Source: Beroe ovata (lineage: Eukaryota; Ctenophora; Nuda; Beroida; Beroidae). From it: a stretch of 64,000 nt of DNA. Below the pieces are notes generated by a model, which had not been told where the DNA came from, made no database searches, and worked only from the letters and a program-made list of their open reading frames with translations. Where the stretch lies: assembly GCA_946803715.1 (NCBI GenBank), contig CAMPET010000009.1, forward strand, positions 1-64,000. Reading direction: 5' to 3'. The translations under genes and the position numbers were made by a program. Of this stretch, positions 1-13,400 are shown one piece after another; position 1 is the stretch's first letter, and every line of letters starts with the position of its first letter.

Positions 1-705
1 TCGTAAGATCAACTTCTATTATCACTGATTATGTCCAATCAGGGTCACAGATGGCGCGGGGGTCAGTTTAGTAGATTACATTCCTTAGTCGGATTTAAAT
101 CCAGGAAATGATTAAAGAGCGAGGGAGATGAACACTATTTGAGGATTTGAATTTTGTAATTTCGTCCAGTCACGCTTAGAGCACCATATAATTGCAATGT
201 CCAGTACTGATCTTTGTGAAATGTAAGTGGGTACGTGTATCTTTGTGTATCTTGTCGGCGACTCAGGATTCTGGAATTCTTTAATTGTAATTGTCAATTT
301 AGCTGCCCCGTGAACAAGGTTCGAGCCCCAGCCCCAATAAGACGCACTGACTGTTATAGGGGGACTGGTATTTTGGAGTTGAATTGAGAGGCATGAGAGA
401 GAGAATTAATTATTAGCCCACCCATCTTCCCCTCTGCAGAACATGTCTATCACCCCTCATATCCGTCTGTGAAGCAAGTCTATCACCCCCTCATAACCTT
501 CCAAAGTCCAAACAAGAAATAAACCCAAACAACCGCAGAAACAGCGAAATGATTCCCTCGCTTTTTGCACTGCCAATTCTGCTCTCCCTTCCTTATCCAT
601 GCTCCTTCCCTCTTTATCCCCTACTTCTCTCATCCTCTCCCCTACTTCTCTCATCCTCTCCCCCACTTCTCTCATCCTCTCCCCTACTTCTCTCATCCCC
701 ATTAG
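1..705. other. Upstream or intronic stretch before first visible exon
   Basis: I see no convincing exon here. The segment probably belongs to an intron of the coiled-coil gene, because the exon at 706 starts inside a codon (phase 2) after a good acceptor (cattag). A pyrimidine-rich tandem repeat occupies about 608-700, directly before that acceptor. A short stretch near 310-322 resembles a tRNA B-box but has no tRNA around it. Confidence 0.5.
608..700. repeat. Pyrimidine-rich 21-bp tandem repeat at an acceptor
   Basis: About four copies of a unit close to ctcatcctctcccctacttct run up to the splice acceptor of the exon at 706. The repeat acts as, or extends, the polypyrimidine tract. Open frames across it on both strands are a by-product of its composition. 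Confidence 0.8.
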
Positions 706-3700
706 GACTCTGGAGGAATCTCGTAGAGAGCTACAGAAACAGCTCGATTCTGTGGAGGGAAGACTCAACGAGGCATCCTTACAGAACAACCGTCTCGACA
801 AGGAGTGTAATGCTCTCCAGGTTAGACCCTTATTTCAGAGAGGAAGGTAACACTTATTGGGGCAATGAATGACTCTGTTTTGGCAAAGGGCCAGATCAAA
901 AGACTACGTCGTCTTGGAAGCTTGTTCAGTAACATATCAATTGATTCGAAACAGTATTACTGTTACCAGAACCGGTTGAGTGAAGCAGACGAAGAACTGA
1001 ACGAGATTAAGAAGATGAGAGATGCTGCGAATAGCGAGGTGGATGCCATCCATGCCAGGTTTGTGTGATGACGTCATCATCATAGCATGATAGTGGCACG
1101 TGGCAGTGCCACGTTGCCAGGTGACATGTTCTTCCAATCTGTATCCTGGGTGACTGGTAAATCCTCACTCATGTAGTTGTACAAACAGGTTTGAAACGCT
1201 CAAGAAGCTGAAAGATCAGATTGAATCTGAGAAGCAGAGTCTCAATAGACAGGTTTGTTTACTCAGGAATCTGGCCTGATCTTTTTTCACGCCTTTCTAG
1301 TTTCTTCTCACATGAATCTGTCCCATAATATGATAAGCACTCCTAAGAATTCATCACGACCTCAAGACCCCCCTACCCCTTCATACCCCTCATTTGACGC
1401 TTGTAACCCCCGCCCTTCAGCTGAAAGACATGTCTGAGGAGAACGCAGGACTTGAAGCACGTCTGAATAGCCTCCATGTTACATTTGAAGAGAGTGAAAA
1501 GGAGAAGGGAGATTTGCAGCACAATCTGACGAAAGCTCAGAATGTGTCATCTGTGTGCCAGGTTTGAATACTTAGTCACGGATAGTCAATTCCGAGAAAA
1601 TGGGCCACGATCACAACCCTTTCTCTCAGATTGACTCGATGTGAGACCAAAATTATCTTCTTTCCCCTTTTTCGATCGCCGAAAATCTGAACAGTTCTAT
1701 AATACGACCTGGCTAATCCTCATCCCATCTTTCAGGAGAAAATCCTGGGATTGGAAAGTACAGTCGCATCTCACGACAAGAAATTGAAGTCGTACAAAGA
1801 GGAGAAGGAGAGTTTGAAACAAAAGATATCATCGGCAAACGCTGAATGTAGCTCTCTGTAAGCATAGAATTTGGGGATATCTAATGATATCTAGGATTCG
1901 TGTAAACAAAATTGATGGGATCTGTATCACTATGATTGCATGAATTTCTCATCACTTCCACTTTTCATGAATGAACTTGTCATGAATGAACTTGTCACGA
2001 ATGAACCCCATTGCTATCATCAGGCGAAGAGAGAAGGACTCATTAGAGGAGAAGTACAATCAGCTCGTGGCTGAGAACAAGGGAACTGCCCACAAGCTGT
2101 CGGATAACCAGGAGAAACTGACTAAGTTACAGACCGCAGCTACCGAGAATGAGATGGCGCGCATCAAAGTCGAGGGTATGTGTTCATCAGTAGTTATTGT
2201 GGCGTTCATATTGAGGACCGAATTATTGAAACACAAGGAATAGTTTTAATCTGATCATGCCTCCCTCCAAGGTCAGTTGCGGTCAGCAAATCTGGCACTC
2301 CAGCAGAAGTCGAGTGAGCTCCGAGCCCTGCAGAACAAGACCGACCTACTGGTGACGGAGAACAAGCATCTGCAGGGAACGGTGTCAAGCTTGACGTCCA
2401 AGGTACGTGTATATTGACTCGAATTGTAGTCTGCAATAGTTGTGGACCAAATGGTAAAGATGGAATATGATAGAATTAGATGGAATATGATAGATGTCAG
2501 AAATCGCTCTTGCTATTCTTAAAGACTCGAATGTTGTCAAATATCGGATGTCTCATCAGGTAAACCAGGCAGATAGAGAGAAGCGTGACATGAACGAGCA
2601 ACTTCTCTCCCTACAAACTGAGAAGAAACTCAGCATCCAGAGTAGGACGAGCCTGGAGAAACAACTAGTCGCGCTACAGGTAATGACGTCACCACGTTGC
2701 ATGATTGTCTCGTGGGAACTTGTTGACACCACTGCATGGTAGATAGTGTGGAATTCGTTGACACCAGTTCGTCAGAACAGGCCTGTGTGACGATTGGGGT
2801 ACTCATTCGTCACAACTTGCTGACACCACTTCATGACTGTGACGTAGGAATGCTTGCGATGGAATGCGCTGACACCAGTTCGTCAGAACCGTACTCTGTG
2901 ACGACTGGGGTACTCATTCGTCACAACTTGCTGACACCACTACATGACTGTGACGTAGGAATGCTTGTGATGGAATGTGCTGACACTATTTCGTCAGAAC
3001 CGTACTCTGTGACGATGGGGTAGTCATTCGTCACAGCTTGCTGACACCACTGCAAGACTGTGACGTACGAATCTTGCGATGGAACGCGCTGACACCATTT
3101 CGTCAGAACAGGCCTGTGTGACGATTGGGGTACTCATTCGTCACAACTTGCTGACACCACTACATGACTGTGACGTAGGAATGCTTGCAATGGAATGTGC
3201 TGACACCATTTCGTCAGAACAGGCCTGTGACACGATTGGGGTACTCATTCGTCACAGCTTGCTGACACCACTACCTGACTGTGACGTAGAAATGCCGAAT
3301 GAAGACGAATGAATTCACTGAACTTGCGCACAAACTACAATTTGTATTGTAATCGTCCTTTTTTCGCAGGAAGCATTGAAGAACCGGGAAGAATCGAACC
3401 GCAGCTACGAAACCAAGTTGAACAGCAGTGAGCTATCACTAGAGAGGAGTAGAAGGGAAGTGAAGAAACTGGAGGAGTTGCTAGGGGACACCGAGGAAGG
3501 ATCTAAGTCCAGGTAATCTTCGAACCTTGATTTTTGTTGTCGTCCATATTCGAGGTAGACAAACAGATCGATTTGGCCTGTTCTCAGATCTCATAGTGAC
3601 TTGTTGAACTTCAGATAATTTCATTGGTGTCAAATAGGGGGGTATCGTGGAAGGATAATAAAATGAGTTTATATCCTCCAGAAATTCAGCCCAACAAAGT

Positions 3701-6466
3701 TTTACTCCGTGTAAGCACACGCACACCCAAATTCCTAGATCTCTCCCGCTAGTATTTGTCAATACAAGTTCGCTCTAACACAGAGTAATTAAGTGGAACT
3801 CTGATCATTAACTTCTGAAAAAGTATAACATTGCCTGTACACGTTGCTTCTCAAACAATAGACATATTGTTACTGATATACATGAATATCGATTTGGCCA
3901 GATTAGGTATCTACTCACTATGATAGCGATCTATATTGCGCATTCGATAGCTAGGTTTAAGCTATATTACTGGGTTTAGGTTTGCAACTGTGATGTTTAT
4001 GCCCCATCTCACTAGGGTCTATGATTCATTGGCCATTGGGCATGGTGTTTGGAACAATCTCGAATTTCCGCTTGGAGAAAGAGGGGGATATAGAGTAACT
4101 GCCCATTTCAGGAATAATCGTAGGATCACAATAGGGGGTTAACTGCTGCAGTATCTTGGTGGGCTGTAGTGAAGCGATTTGCATATATATTAGGCCCGCT
4201 CTACAAGTACAGAATAATAAACTCATTAGCTGACTCTCCTGCTGAGGTCGTGATAGGTGCATCTAGCGATCACATGACATGTTCAACCAATGTCTCGTGA
4301 CATTAAACAGATCACGTGACCTCGCCACACTCGTTACCAAGCAACGACTGTCACGTGATGCATGTTCCCTGTATATATCATGGTCCATGTTGAGTGTATG
4401 GATGTACAAATAGGGGTCAAGGGCCAACAGGATTTCGGTTATTTCGACCCCAGGACCATTGGCTTTAGTCTCACTAATGCCAGGCATAAAATATGTCATT
4501 TACATGATTATGAGCATAATATACTCCTCGATATGCCAAGTGGAAATCCAAAATCATACAACTATAAACATCGGCCCTCGTGATCCTATTTTCGAAGGTC
4601 GGGAAGTTCCCGGAAAAATCCTGTCCCTTCTTCAGAAAGAAGCAAAAAACTGTCATGAAGGGTTTAAATAGAATCTATGACATCACTTTCACCTTCACAA
4701 CTTACTAAATTCAGAGCTCGCAGACTGGAAGACATGTACAAGACAGAGCTGGAAAAGGAACATAGGCTTGGACGGGATAAGGATAAAGTTATACAAGTTG
4801 AACATGAACGGAATGAAGAACTGCGACGGCGAATCAATGATCTACAAGATCAGGTGGGGAAACAGTGCAATTGTTTTATTCCCTCTCGTGCATATGACTT
4901 AGTTCTTATTTTGGTTCGGGTTCACCTTAAATTTTGAGAACCTTCCATTTTCTCTGGCACAGTCACAATCTTTTCACTTATATTATGGAGCGCGCGTGAG
5001 CAATTCATCATAGCAAACACCAAATCATTAACGTATTCGCTATGCGCGCCGCGCGCACACATGTCAGTTTGCTGAAGAATTTGGCAAATAAAATTACGTC
5101 TTTATCAGTGCAAATAATCTCAATTCCCTTCAGATTTCCACGATGCATGTTGCCCTACATCGACAAGAAGCGACCAAGAAATCGTATCAAGATAGAATTG
5201 AGAATAAAACAGCCGAAAACAAGGATTTGAGGAACATGCTCAATGAAACCTATAGTTTGCAGGTACAAAATTAATATCCTTATACTGAAGGTATTCTCAT
5301 ATTTTTGATCATTCACTTTCATGGGCAAAAACACAGATAGTTCAAACATAGATATAGTAAACACCTTGAACGCTGAGTGCAATTACTTAGATAGGTACCT
5401 CATTTTTGCATGTAATGAATCTACATGAATTTGTATGTAATGAATCTACAATATCGATGATATCACCGAATCAGGAGGACGAGGTCTTGCCCTCTTCTAC
5501 CAGATTATCATATCTGGAATCACCTGAACGCTTACCTCGATCACCAGATGCAATCAATAGAGCAAGGTAATACATACATTCCCACTATTAGCACTGTCAT
5601 TGTGTTCTTCTGTTGTCAATCATTGCGATAGTGGATAGATTATTTTGCAATCGATTGTTTTCCCCAGATCTCGGAGTCCAGAACACCGCCCAATGTCTCC
5701 GTACCGGCGTTCCATCTCTCCCACCAGACGAGTTTCACCAGTCAGGAGACGTTTTACCTCACCTATCAGGTTTGTTACATGAAACTTGCAGAACTGCTGT
5801 TGTCATTTCTCCTTGAACGATTAATTCTGCTCATGAAAAACCTTCCTGTCGACATCTCAACTTACTACTCTCAACTAGCTATTTACCCTTTTTAATTCCC
5901 CCACACCCCTGTCCCCATTTAAACTTCCCTCTCCCCCCTCTTCCCTCTGTTGTCTCTGTTCCCTTTCCTTCCCTCTGTTCCCTCTGAACCAATCTCTTTC
6001 CAGTAGGAGATCTCCATCCCCGACCAGAACTTGGCGTTACACACCCTCCAAAGACTCGACTTACAAGTATACACACGCTCATTTCACACTCCATTTTAAA
6101 CCTATATTTGTTCACCCATTCACCACACCGGATCAAATGCCGAACCTTCATCAAAAAAAATTTCGACTGTTTTTATATGCCAACATCATATCCACTTAAA
6201 CCCCAAACCTAGTCATTTTCAGGCCGTCAATTCCCGGACTCAGTGACGAAATCAAGAAGGATCTCTCCCACATCACGGATAAATCGGAGGAAGTTTCCCC
6301 CTCGACTCCGCCAGCGGCCAAGAAAACAGCCGTGGCAAGTGGGGAGGAGGGTGAAAAACCCGCGGCGCCGGAAAAATCGGCGGAAAACCTATCGGTGGGG
6401 TACGGAACTGACAGAGCATTGAAATGTTTGCGGTGTAAGTCACCCATAGGACTGACAGTTGACTGA
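706..6466 (+). CDS. Long coiled-coil protein, C-terminal 15 exons
   Basis: Exons: 706-820, 970-1058, 1189-1252, 1421-1561, 1736-1857, 2024-2175, 2272-2402, 2560-2679, 3370-3512, 4715-4853, 5134-5262, 5475-5566, 5668-5769, 6004-6066, 6223-6466. All junctions are GT-AG and keep phase, giving about 614 residues to a TGA stop. The 5' part lies outside the window. The first eleven exons encode almost continuous heptad-type coiled coil rich in Glu, Lys, Gln and Leu (for example EEKYNQLVAEN). The next three encode a basic Ser-Pro tail (SPEHRPMSPYRRSISP and similar). The last exon is acidic and Pro/Ala-rich and ends near a CxxC pair (LKCLRCKSPIG). A long coiled coil of this sort suggests a structural protein of cytoskeleton, centrosome or ciliary rootlet. 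Rootletin (CROCC) is one candidate family, but I see no diagnostic motif. The Ser-Pro sites would suit proline-directed kinases (inference). Confidence 0.8.
2710..3300. repeat. Minisatellite, about 110-111 bp period, five units
   Basis: This lies in the intron 2680-3369 of the coiled-coil gene. Units begin near 2758, 2868, 2980, 3088 and 3199 with tgacaccagttcgtcagaac or close variants, and each also carries gtcacaacttgctgacacca. The period is near a multiple of three, so open frames persist across it (2736-3023, 3079-3312), but splice sites on both sides make it intronic. Confidence 0.9.
3513..4714. other. Large intron of the coiled-coil gene
   Basis: A 1.2-kb intron between phase-matched exons (donor after 3512, acceptor before 4715). 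Short open frames on both strands have no splice support or recognisable similarity. I see no RNA gene or repeat array in it. Confidence 0.6.
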
Positions 6467-7474
6467 CAGAGTAGTTAGTGTAGCGTGGATCTATAATGAT
6501 TGTGGAGAGTATATTGTTTTTAATTTTTGTATCATTATCATACGTTCATTGAGCGCTTCCATACTATATGACCGATGTTGAGGTACTGAATTTGATGCAC
6601 AAATATTTCGGTATTGGATACTTTCACATCTTTCCGATGATATATAACTTGTAAATAATCCGATTTAGCTAAGTTTGTTTTTGAGGCCCTGGATCCGGGA
6701 TCGTGATTTTTCTCACAATCTCACAGTATTCTTCATATTATTGCATTTAGTTATGATCGTGTAAATTCATTATTCTATACTTAAACTTTAGAAAGAATAG
6801 TACTTCTTTTCTAACTTGCCAATTGGGTGTATCGCCGGATATTCTGCACGTGTAAACTAGCAAACTGAGCCGCGCGCACCAAGTGCGAAAGTCACGAAAA
6901 AGTAATGAATTAAAGGACTTTTTGTTGAATAACAATATTTATCAATTATAACAATCCATATTATACAGATACATCATCAAAAGCGGAACAAAATAATGTG
7001 CAAAAATGATAAAGCTGTAGCGACGATGAAATTGTAACAAAGAATGAAAAATATACATCAATTTTACACCAAAGTCGATCGAATCAGTTATTATTATGTG
7101 GAATCGATTAAATAAAACTGAAATAACCAATCTTTACTACAAATATCATGGTTGGTGAAGATTTCAATAAAAGAAAAACTGGTCACACAAATAATCAATT
7201 AGCGGGGTCAGCTTGATCTACTTACAATTACACAAAGCTTGCTCCCTCATGAAATAAAACCGGTCAATCTCGCAAAAAAGAAATCCTTGTGTTTCGTTTC
7301 GTCTGTTTCACGGATAAAGCTCTTCTACACACATAAACACACACGAAATACAACGCCGTTTTGGTCATGTCTATAGTTGTCTATCGCTCAAACCTTATAA
7401 ATATTGTTACACAGAAAGTAAATCAACACGTTATATGCCAATTGATTACCGACAATTAGGTGTTAATTGGGTAA
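6467..7474. other. Convergent intergenic region (3' ends)
   Basis: About 1 kb between the stop codon of the plus-strand coiled-coil gene and the stop codon of minus-strand CaMKII. It should hold both 3' UTRs. It is AT-rich with only short frames, and I see no additional gene. Confidence 0.6.
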
Positions 7475-10400
7475 TTATGGGGTAACGACTTTGGAGGAGT
7501 TGGACTTGTGGTAGTGGATGTTGAGCCACGTTTCGCCGATTCTCTTCCAGATACGGCTCTCGTTTGAGTGTAATGAGTACATTGTGTTTGTGCTGAGGAA
7601 ATATTGTTCAAACTTTGAAAGATTTTTATGAATTGGAGTGAGGATAAATGGCTAATTCCTGATCTATAATTCCTGATCTATAATTCCTGATCTAATTGTA
7701 TCGATCCTGCTTTTCCAGTAGTCCATGAAAAATATGGCCATGAATCCCTGATATGAATGCTCACCTCGTGTCACATTTCTGGCAGATTCTGACGTATGCT
7801 ATGACAGCGGACTCCGGGCTAAGCATGGTCACTTGGGGGTCCATTATCAGCGTCTTGTGGGGACTTGTGGTTGTAGCTGATGGAGGAAATTGAACAATGC
7901 AGAAATTCACATAGCAACTGATTCATAATGGTCATATATGATTATATGATTCATAATGGTCAAAATATGAGCGTGATGAACAGTACCCACAATGTTTTTG
8001 GCAGATGTCCAAGTTAGTATTCACTTACTTTCAAAATAGAATCTCTGAAACTCCAGGCCCTTTATCATGTGACCATGACCCTGTGGTTCAAATCCGGTAA
8101 TGCTGGGATGACACAGTTTCCTGAGAATAGATCGTGTCATGATGGAATGCACTTGGATTAATCTGAAAATTAAAGATCTACTTGATACAGCGAGGCAAAT
8201 ACATGACAATTCAGGATAGTTTAGGTCCCCTTCTGTATTCACATAAGTCACAAGATCACTCGCGGCAAAAACTCACGAATAGTTTATCCAATCTCTCTTC
8301 ACTTCGTAATCCAGTAGCTGTTGGGTGAGATGCTGGATTTCAGCTGCCTCTGGACTATCCTCACCACCAAATGAAGCAAGACCTGAAAATATTGTTCCAA
8401 TTCTTGTAAAGTCCACCCGCAAAAAACTGATATCGGTAACTTCTGCAACGAGACACGAAATTGCAAACCTGGTATGCTAGGTTCTTCCGTCAGTAGTTCT
8501 TCACCATTATCCTTGTTACTCGACTTTTTCGTGAATATACCTGCAATCGGAGCGAGCATGTGCACACAAAACATTCAATCGCAGATGGGCTAATTACTAA
8601 TTAAGACATTCGCTTGAATAATGAATAAAAACAGTCGATTCTCTCGAAATCAGGGCAATTTGCGCGCGCGCGCGTAGCATGTGAAAATTTTTAGATACGA
8701 TTCCAGATTTTGTCCATAACAAAGATATTCGCGCGTTCCTGTTGGTGAGCGGGTCATGATGGGTACACGCAATTTTCGTGCATTTAGCTTCAATTAGGTA
8801 TAATCTGTCAAGAATCTGTGGGCATTACCCACTGGAGTGTCGAGCATCTATGAACATATTAGCGTACCCACATTTGAGCACCGCGACTTAACCGACACTT
8901 TCGCTAATAGTGACTTCCCATTATTTCAATGGAAATTCAAGCCTTTCATATGCACGCCGGTCTGAAATATGGCATAAATCCGTCCCTATATGGCAAGAAA
9001 TGCCACGATGAACGATAAACGGTTGTCATGCTACAAAGAGAGCGCGGTGTCTGGCAGTAAAGGTGGAATATCATGGAGTCTGAATTATACGGGAATGACA
9101 AAATTTCCGGCGAGAAAATCGGCTAAAGATATTACAGCTTTAAACACTACGTTAAATTACAAAATATGCAATGCATAAATTCAGTGGAGAGTTCAACAAT
9201 TCACGCATTCGCTTAGCGAGTCGCTTCTCAAATGGAAGAAGTTTTGACGACGGAACTTCAGTGCTTCAGATCTTTCCAAAATTAATTGTTCAAAAAAGTA
9301 AGGATGAGAAAAGTACATGAACGTGCATTGGACGAAAAGAGACGAATAAACGTGTCTACCTGCAAGCGAATTGGTCGCCAAGACCGTGGTCAAAATGGCA
9401 CCCTTCAGTTTTCGTCTGGCGTTGAACTTCTTTAAACCGTCGATGGTCTGTTGACGATGTAACTTCGACGCAACTCGTTCCCGGTTCTGAGAGAATGTCG
9501 ATTATCGATTTTAATTTGCGATCTTTGAAATTATAAGACATCGCAAGCGATTACTGAAATCATAATTATCCCGAACTTATAATCGTATTTGAACAACTGG
9601 GAACGCGTTATGGTGCAGTTGAAACACGCTGATAGATACTTACCACTATTTAATACAAACCACTGATAGTTACTTAACGCTATCCAGGGATGTCTGAGCG
9701 CAATTCACTACTTATAGATACTTACCGCTATTTGGTACTTATCACTGATTGTATTGGTACTAACCACTGATGGGTACTTACCACTATAGGTACTTACCGC
9801 TATCCAGGGATGTCTGAGCGCAGTTCACCACTAATAGATACTTACCGCTATTTGGTACTTACCACTGATTGTATTGGTACTAACCACTGATAGTTACTTA
9901 CCGCTATCCAGGGATGTCTGAGCGCGTCTGAGGCTGAGCAGCGTTTCTCCGGGTCCACAGACAGCAAACTGTCAATTAGACTCTGAAAATGAACTCTGTC
10001 AATTGAAATGAAACCCCGTCAATTGAAATGATAATGACTGAAATGAATGACTGTCACAACATGATTGTCGTATACTGCGGAAACAGTATAGTCAAATTGT
10101 ATCACAATTATTAGGACCAAAGTCCGCCTATTATAATCTGAAGCTCATTGAATCAATGCACCACTTTCAAGCTCATTTATCTTCAGTCAATTGATAGGTA
10201 TCCTTATAGCAAGGCTTGAAAAGTAGGTAGCCTACTTGTCAAGTCTTATATGGCATCTACGATTAAGAAATTGTATTTCTCTTCAACTTGACATCCCACA
10301 AATTATTGACCATAATAAGTAGGGAATTCGAAACAGTTGCTATGGTATGGAACAGTAAGCTAAAGTATGAATAAACGCAGGTTTCGATAAAACATCGCCA

Positions 10401-13400
10401 TATAAGGACTAATCAGGCACCCTCAATCACACATATCAAACAGCACACACACATATATGCTTATCACCGGTGCATTGACCTGCTATAATCCGGCTTTACT
10501 TCCAGTACAAGTATAGGTATATCTGGAATATAATGCGAGGATCTGCTGTATTTCAGAATCATGCAAAAATAATGGTCACTGGACGAGGGATTTGAAACAG
10601 TGTTAGAGATAAGAGCGTTTAACAGAAACTGTAGGCATATCTATTTAGTGGAAAGTAGATGTATAGGATGGGGAGAAAATGCATTTCATTGGTTCGGATA
10701 CTCTCTTTTTTCGATATCGAATATAAGTGGATTTTGTTTATGGGCTGTCGAGGCAGCGCGCTAGTCGCGGAAAACAGCACACAGATAGAAAGCAATTAAC
10801 ATGGGCTTGCCATGAAATTGCGGTGGAATATCCCGGAACACAACTTCTTGTCTGGCGAAATTTTCCCGTAAAAAATCTGTGGAAGAAGTTGCCATGGCAA
10901 CTGTTTTATAAATTTTAAATGCTTGTCGGTAACTGATACTAAGACAGCGAAATAGATGGTTATTCTGCAATTTGACATACAATCATATATGGAGTGAGGT
11001 ATTTTATAAGTTTTAACATACGACCATTTCCTGGGATAATGGATTGACATGAAACAGATATATACAGACAGCAAAACATTTTCGTGTATAAATATGGACC
11101 AACAATCGACATAGATGATAGTAAGCATGATCTAAAATCTAGAGTCTGTGTTCGTCATCATGACATGCACTGACATGTGTCATTGTCAGTCATATGTGCG
11201 CAGTCACGCGACAATGTCAGTGATTCCGTGCGCGTGCGCGTTACAGTCCCCTTCCATTTATATTTCCTTATAAGGAATAATCACCTTCGCTTCACTGGTT
11301 ACAGGATCCCATTCAGGCGACGGATACTGAAATGACAAGAGATTAGAGTAATGAATGCTCAACCTTGGGGAATATATTACTCCATTTACTGCGCGACTTA
11401 GCGACAAATTCGAGGTTGACAGTTCGAGTGAAGATTCGTGTTCACCCATTCTGAAAGAGTCTCATGATATGAGGATATGACTCCTGGAATCAGGTGACTT
11501 TTGTCAATCGTGGGATTGACTGTAGGTAATGATCTTGGGAAGCAAATCTTTACATCATCTACTATCAGAATTATAATGGACTATAAATCAAAATAGAAAG
11601 ATGACTGATCATGATTTCTCAGATTTATTGTATCGATGTATCATTGCGGAGTGGAAACCTGGGATTTGGCGCAGTTTGAAGGAAGTCAGGGGGCGATGCC
11701 GACGAAGAAATATGGTAAATAATGATCGGGGTGAATTGGGTTGAAAATTCTGAATTCTTATGATTGGGTTGTCCTTTAGGTACTATTATTCTCATCAAAT
11801 GCCCATGACGTGTTGAATAGTATGAGACAGTCTCAGTTCGAATATATTTTAATATGGGCACCAATATGTCAACCCCATATATATATGCTCATACAGAATA
11901 CTAAATGGTATTGGATTTGGGGACCTTTGCATATTACTATACAAAGGTCCCGAAATACAATATTACAATGTATAGGCTACATTATATACTGAATGCATAA
12001 AGTGGGTACAATCAATCAAGTAGGCCCCATTGCAAAGCGCACACGTCATATACAAACATTATGCCGCATTTGTTTAGGGTCGCATTATAAACCACTCTGT
12101 TTTAGAAAGTTGGACCTTACGTCAAAGCGATCGTGTAAACTCACGTCATAATCTCCATGAACAATCTGCTCGTACATTTTGTACTTGTCTTCATCCCAGA
12201 AGGGCGGGTACCCCGCGAGGAGTATGTAGAGGACAACACCTGAAACACAAGGAAATGTTTTTATAGGACAATAATTCCATGAGGAAAAAATATGTTTTTT
12301 TGTTCGCATCCATATTCGAGATTGATCTCTAGTTTTTTCTTGCTCAGGTTTATTACTGAGAGACGGAAGGAATATTTTGTGCGAGTTTATATGATTCATT
12401 GCCCACCATCAATGATTGAAAACCAAAACTCGCTCAGTATTGTAATTGTACAGGGAGCAAACGGACAACAGGACAATTATGTTGGGATTGATCCTTCTTC
12501 ATTGTCATGAATAATATTAGCATGTTTTATTCGTGAATATCCATTGTTTTGTGATTCAAAATGAACCATTGATCTCTGCTGGAGAACACACTGAATAATA
12601 TTCTACCCTACTCTATGATTCGAACGCAGAGTGACTAAAGGTTTGTCATATTGATATTTGTGACGGGCTGGAAAAGGTATAATCAATACTTTTCCTAATA
12701 ATGCAGCCAAAAGCATGAAGGTGAAGTGTTGAAAGGGCATATTTCAAAACGTGTGGGAATATCGCACGTGCAGGATGTTCGCCGTGCGCGCATCTATTCC
12801 ATAATTTCTTCGGTATAATAGGGATCGCGGATAGATAAGGAAGAACCATGTTATTCCTGATAATATACTTACTCATAGGAAAAGTTCATGTCAGAGAAAA
12901 ACACTGATGTCTCCGATGTATCAGTACAGGCATCTGTATGTTTGTACATTACATTGGCAAATGTACGCCATATGTAAACGCGAATATTACCTGTTTATAA
13001 CGCATGCGCCGTGTGGCAATTTATATATGCAAATTGGCATCACTCCATTTATACATGCGAAAACAGATACACATATGTTGGATAATGGGGAAAGCATGAG
13101 TTTTGACTGAGTATTCAGAGAATGGTGAGCTTTCAAGTTTTCAAATCGAAGAAGATCAATTCTTTCTCATAGAAGAGCTGAATATTCGGGATGGAATGTT
13201 TTTGGGCTTAGCGACGCCATGAGAAAGCCATGATAGCACCACTTGGCATACACACAAACACGCAAACACACAAACACGCACACTGTACACACATACACCC
13301 ACTGCACAGACATGCACACACACACACACAAACACACACACACAAAGTAATAATCGATTACCCCGTTCAATATCATCTGGCTTTATTATCCTGGCAATTT

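Noticed and set aside
300-345. Possible tRNA or tRNA-derived SINE (ggttcgagccc)
   Set aside because: Only a B-box-like stretch is present; no cloverleaf or A box is visible.
2710-3300. CRISPR-like array
   Set aside because: Units are contiguous with no unique spacers, and the DNA is clearly eukaryotic.
2736-3312. Two plus-strand frames over the 110-bp repeat
   Set aside because: They are produced by the near-111-bp period; exons on either side splice in phase without them.
11919-11952. Small hairpin (gggacctttg / caaaggtccc)
   Set aside because: A 10-bp stem is within chance expectation for this much AT-rich intron.
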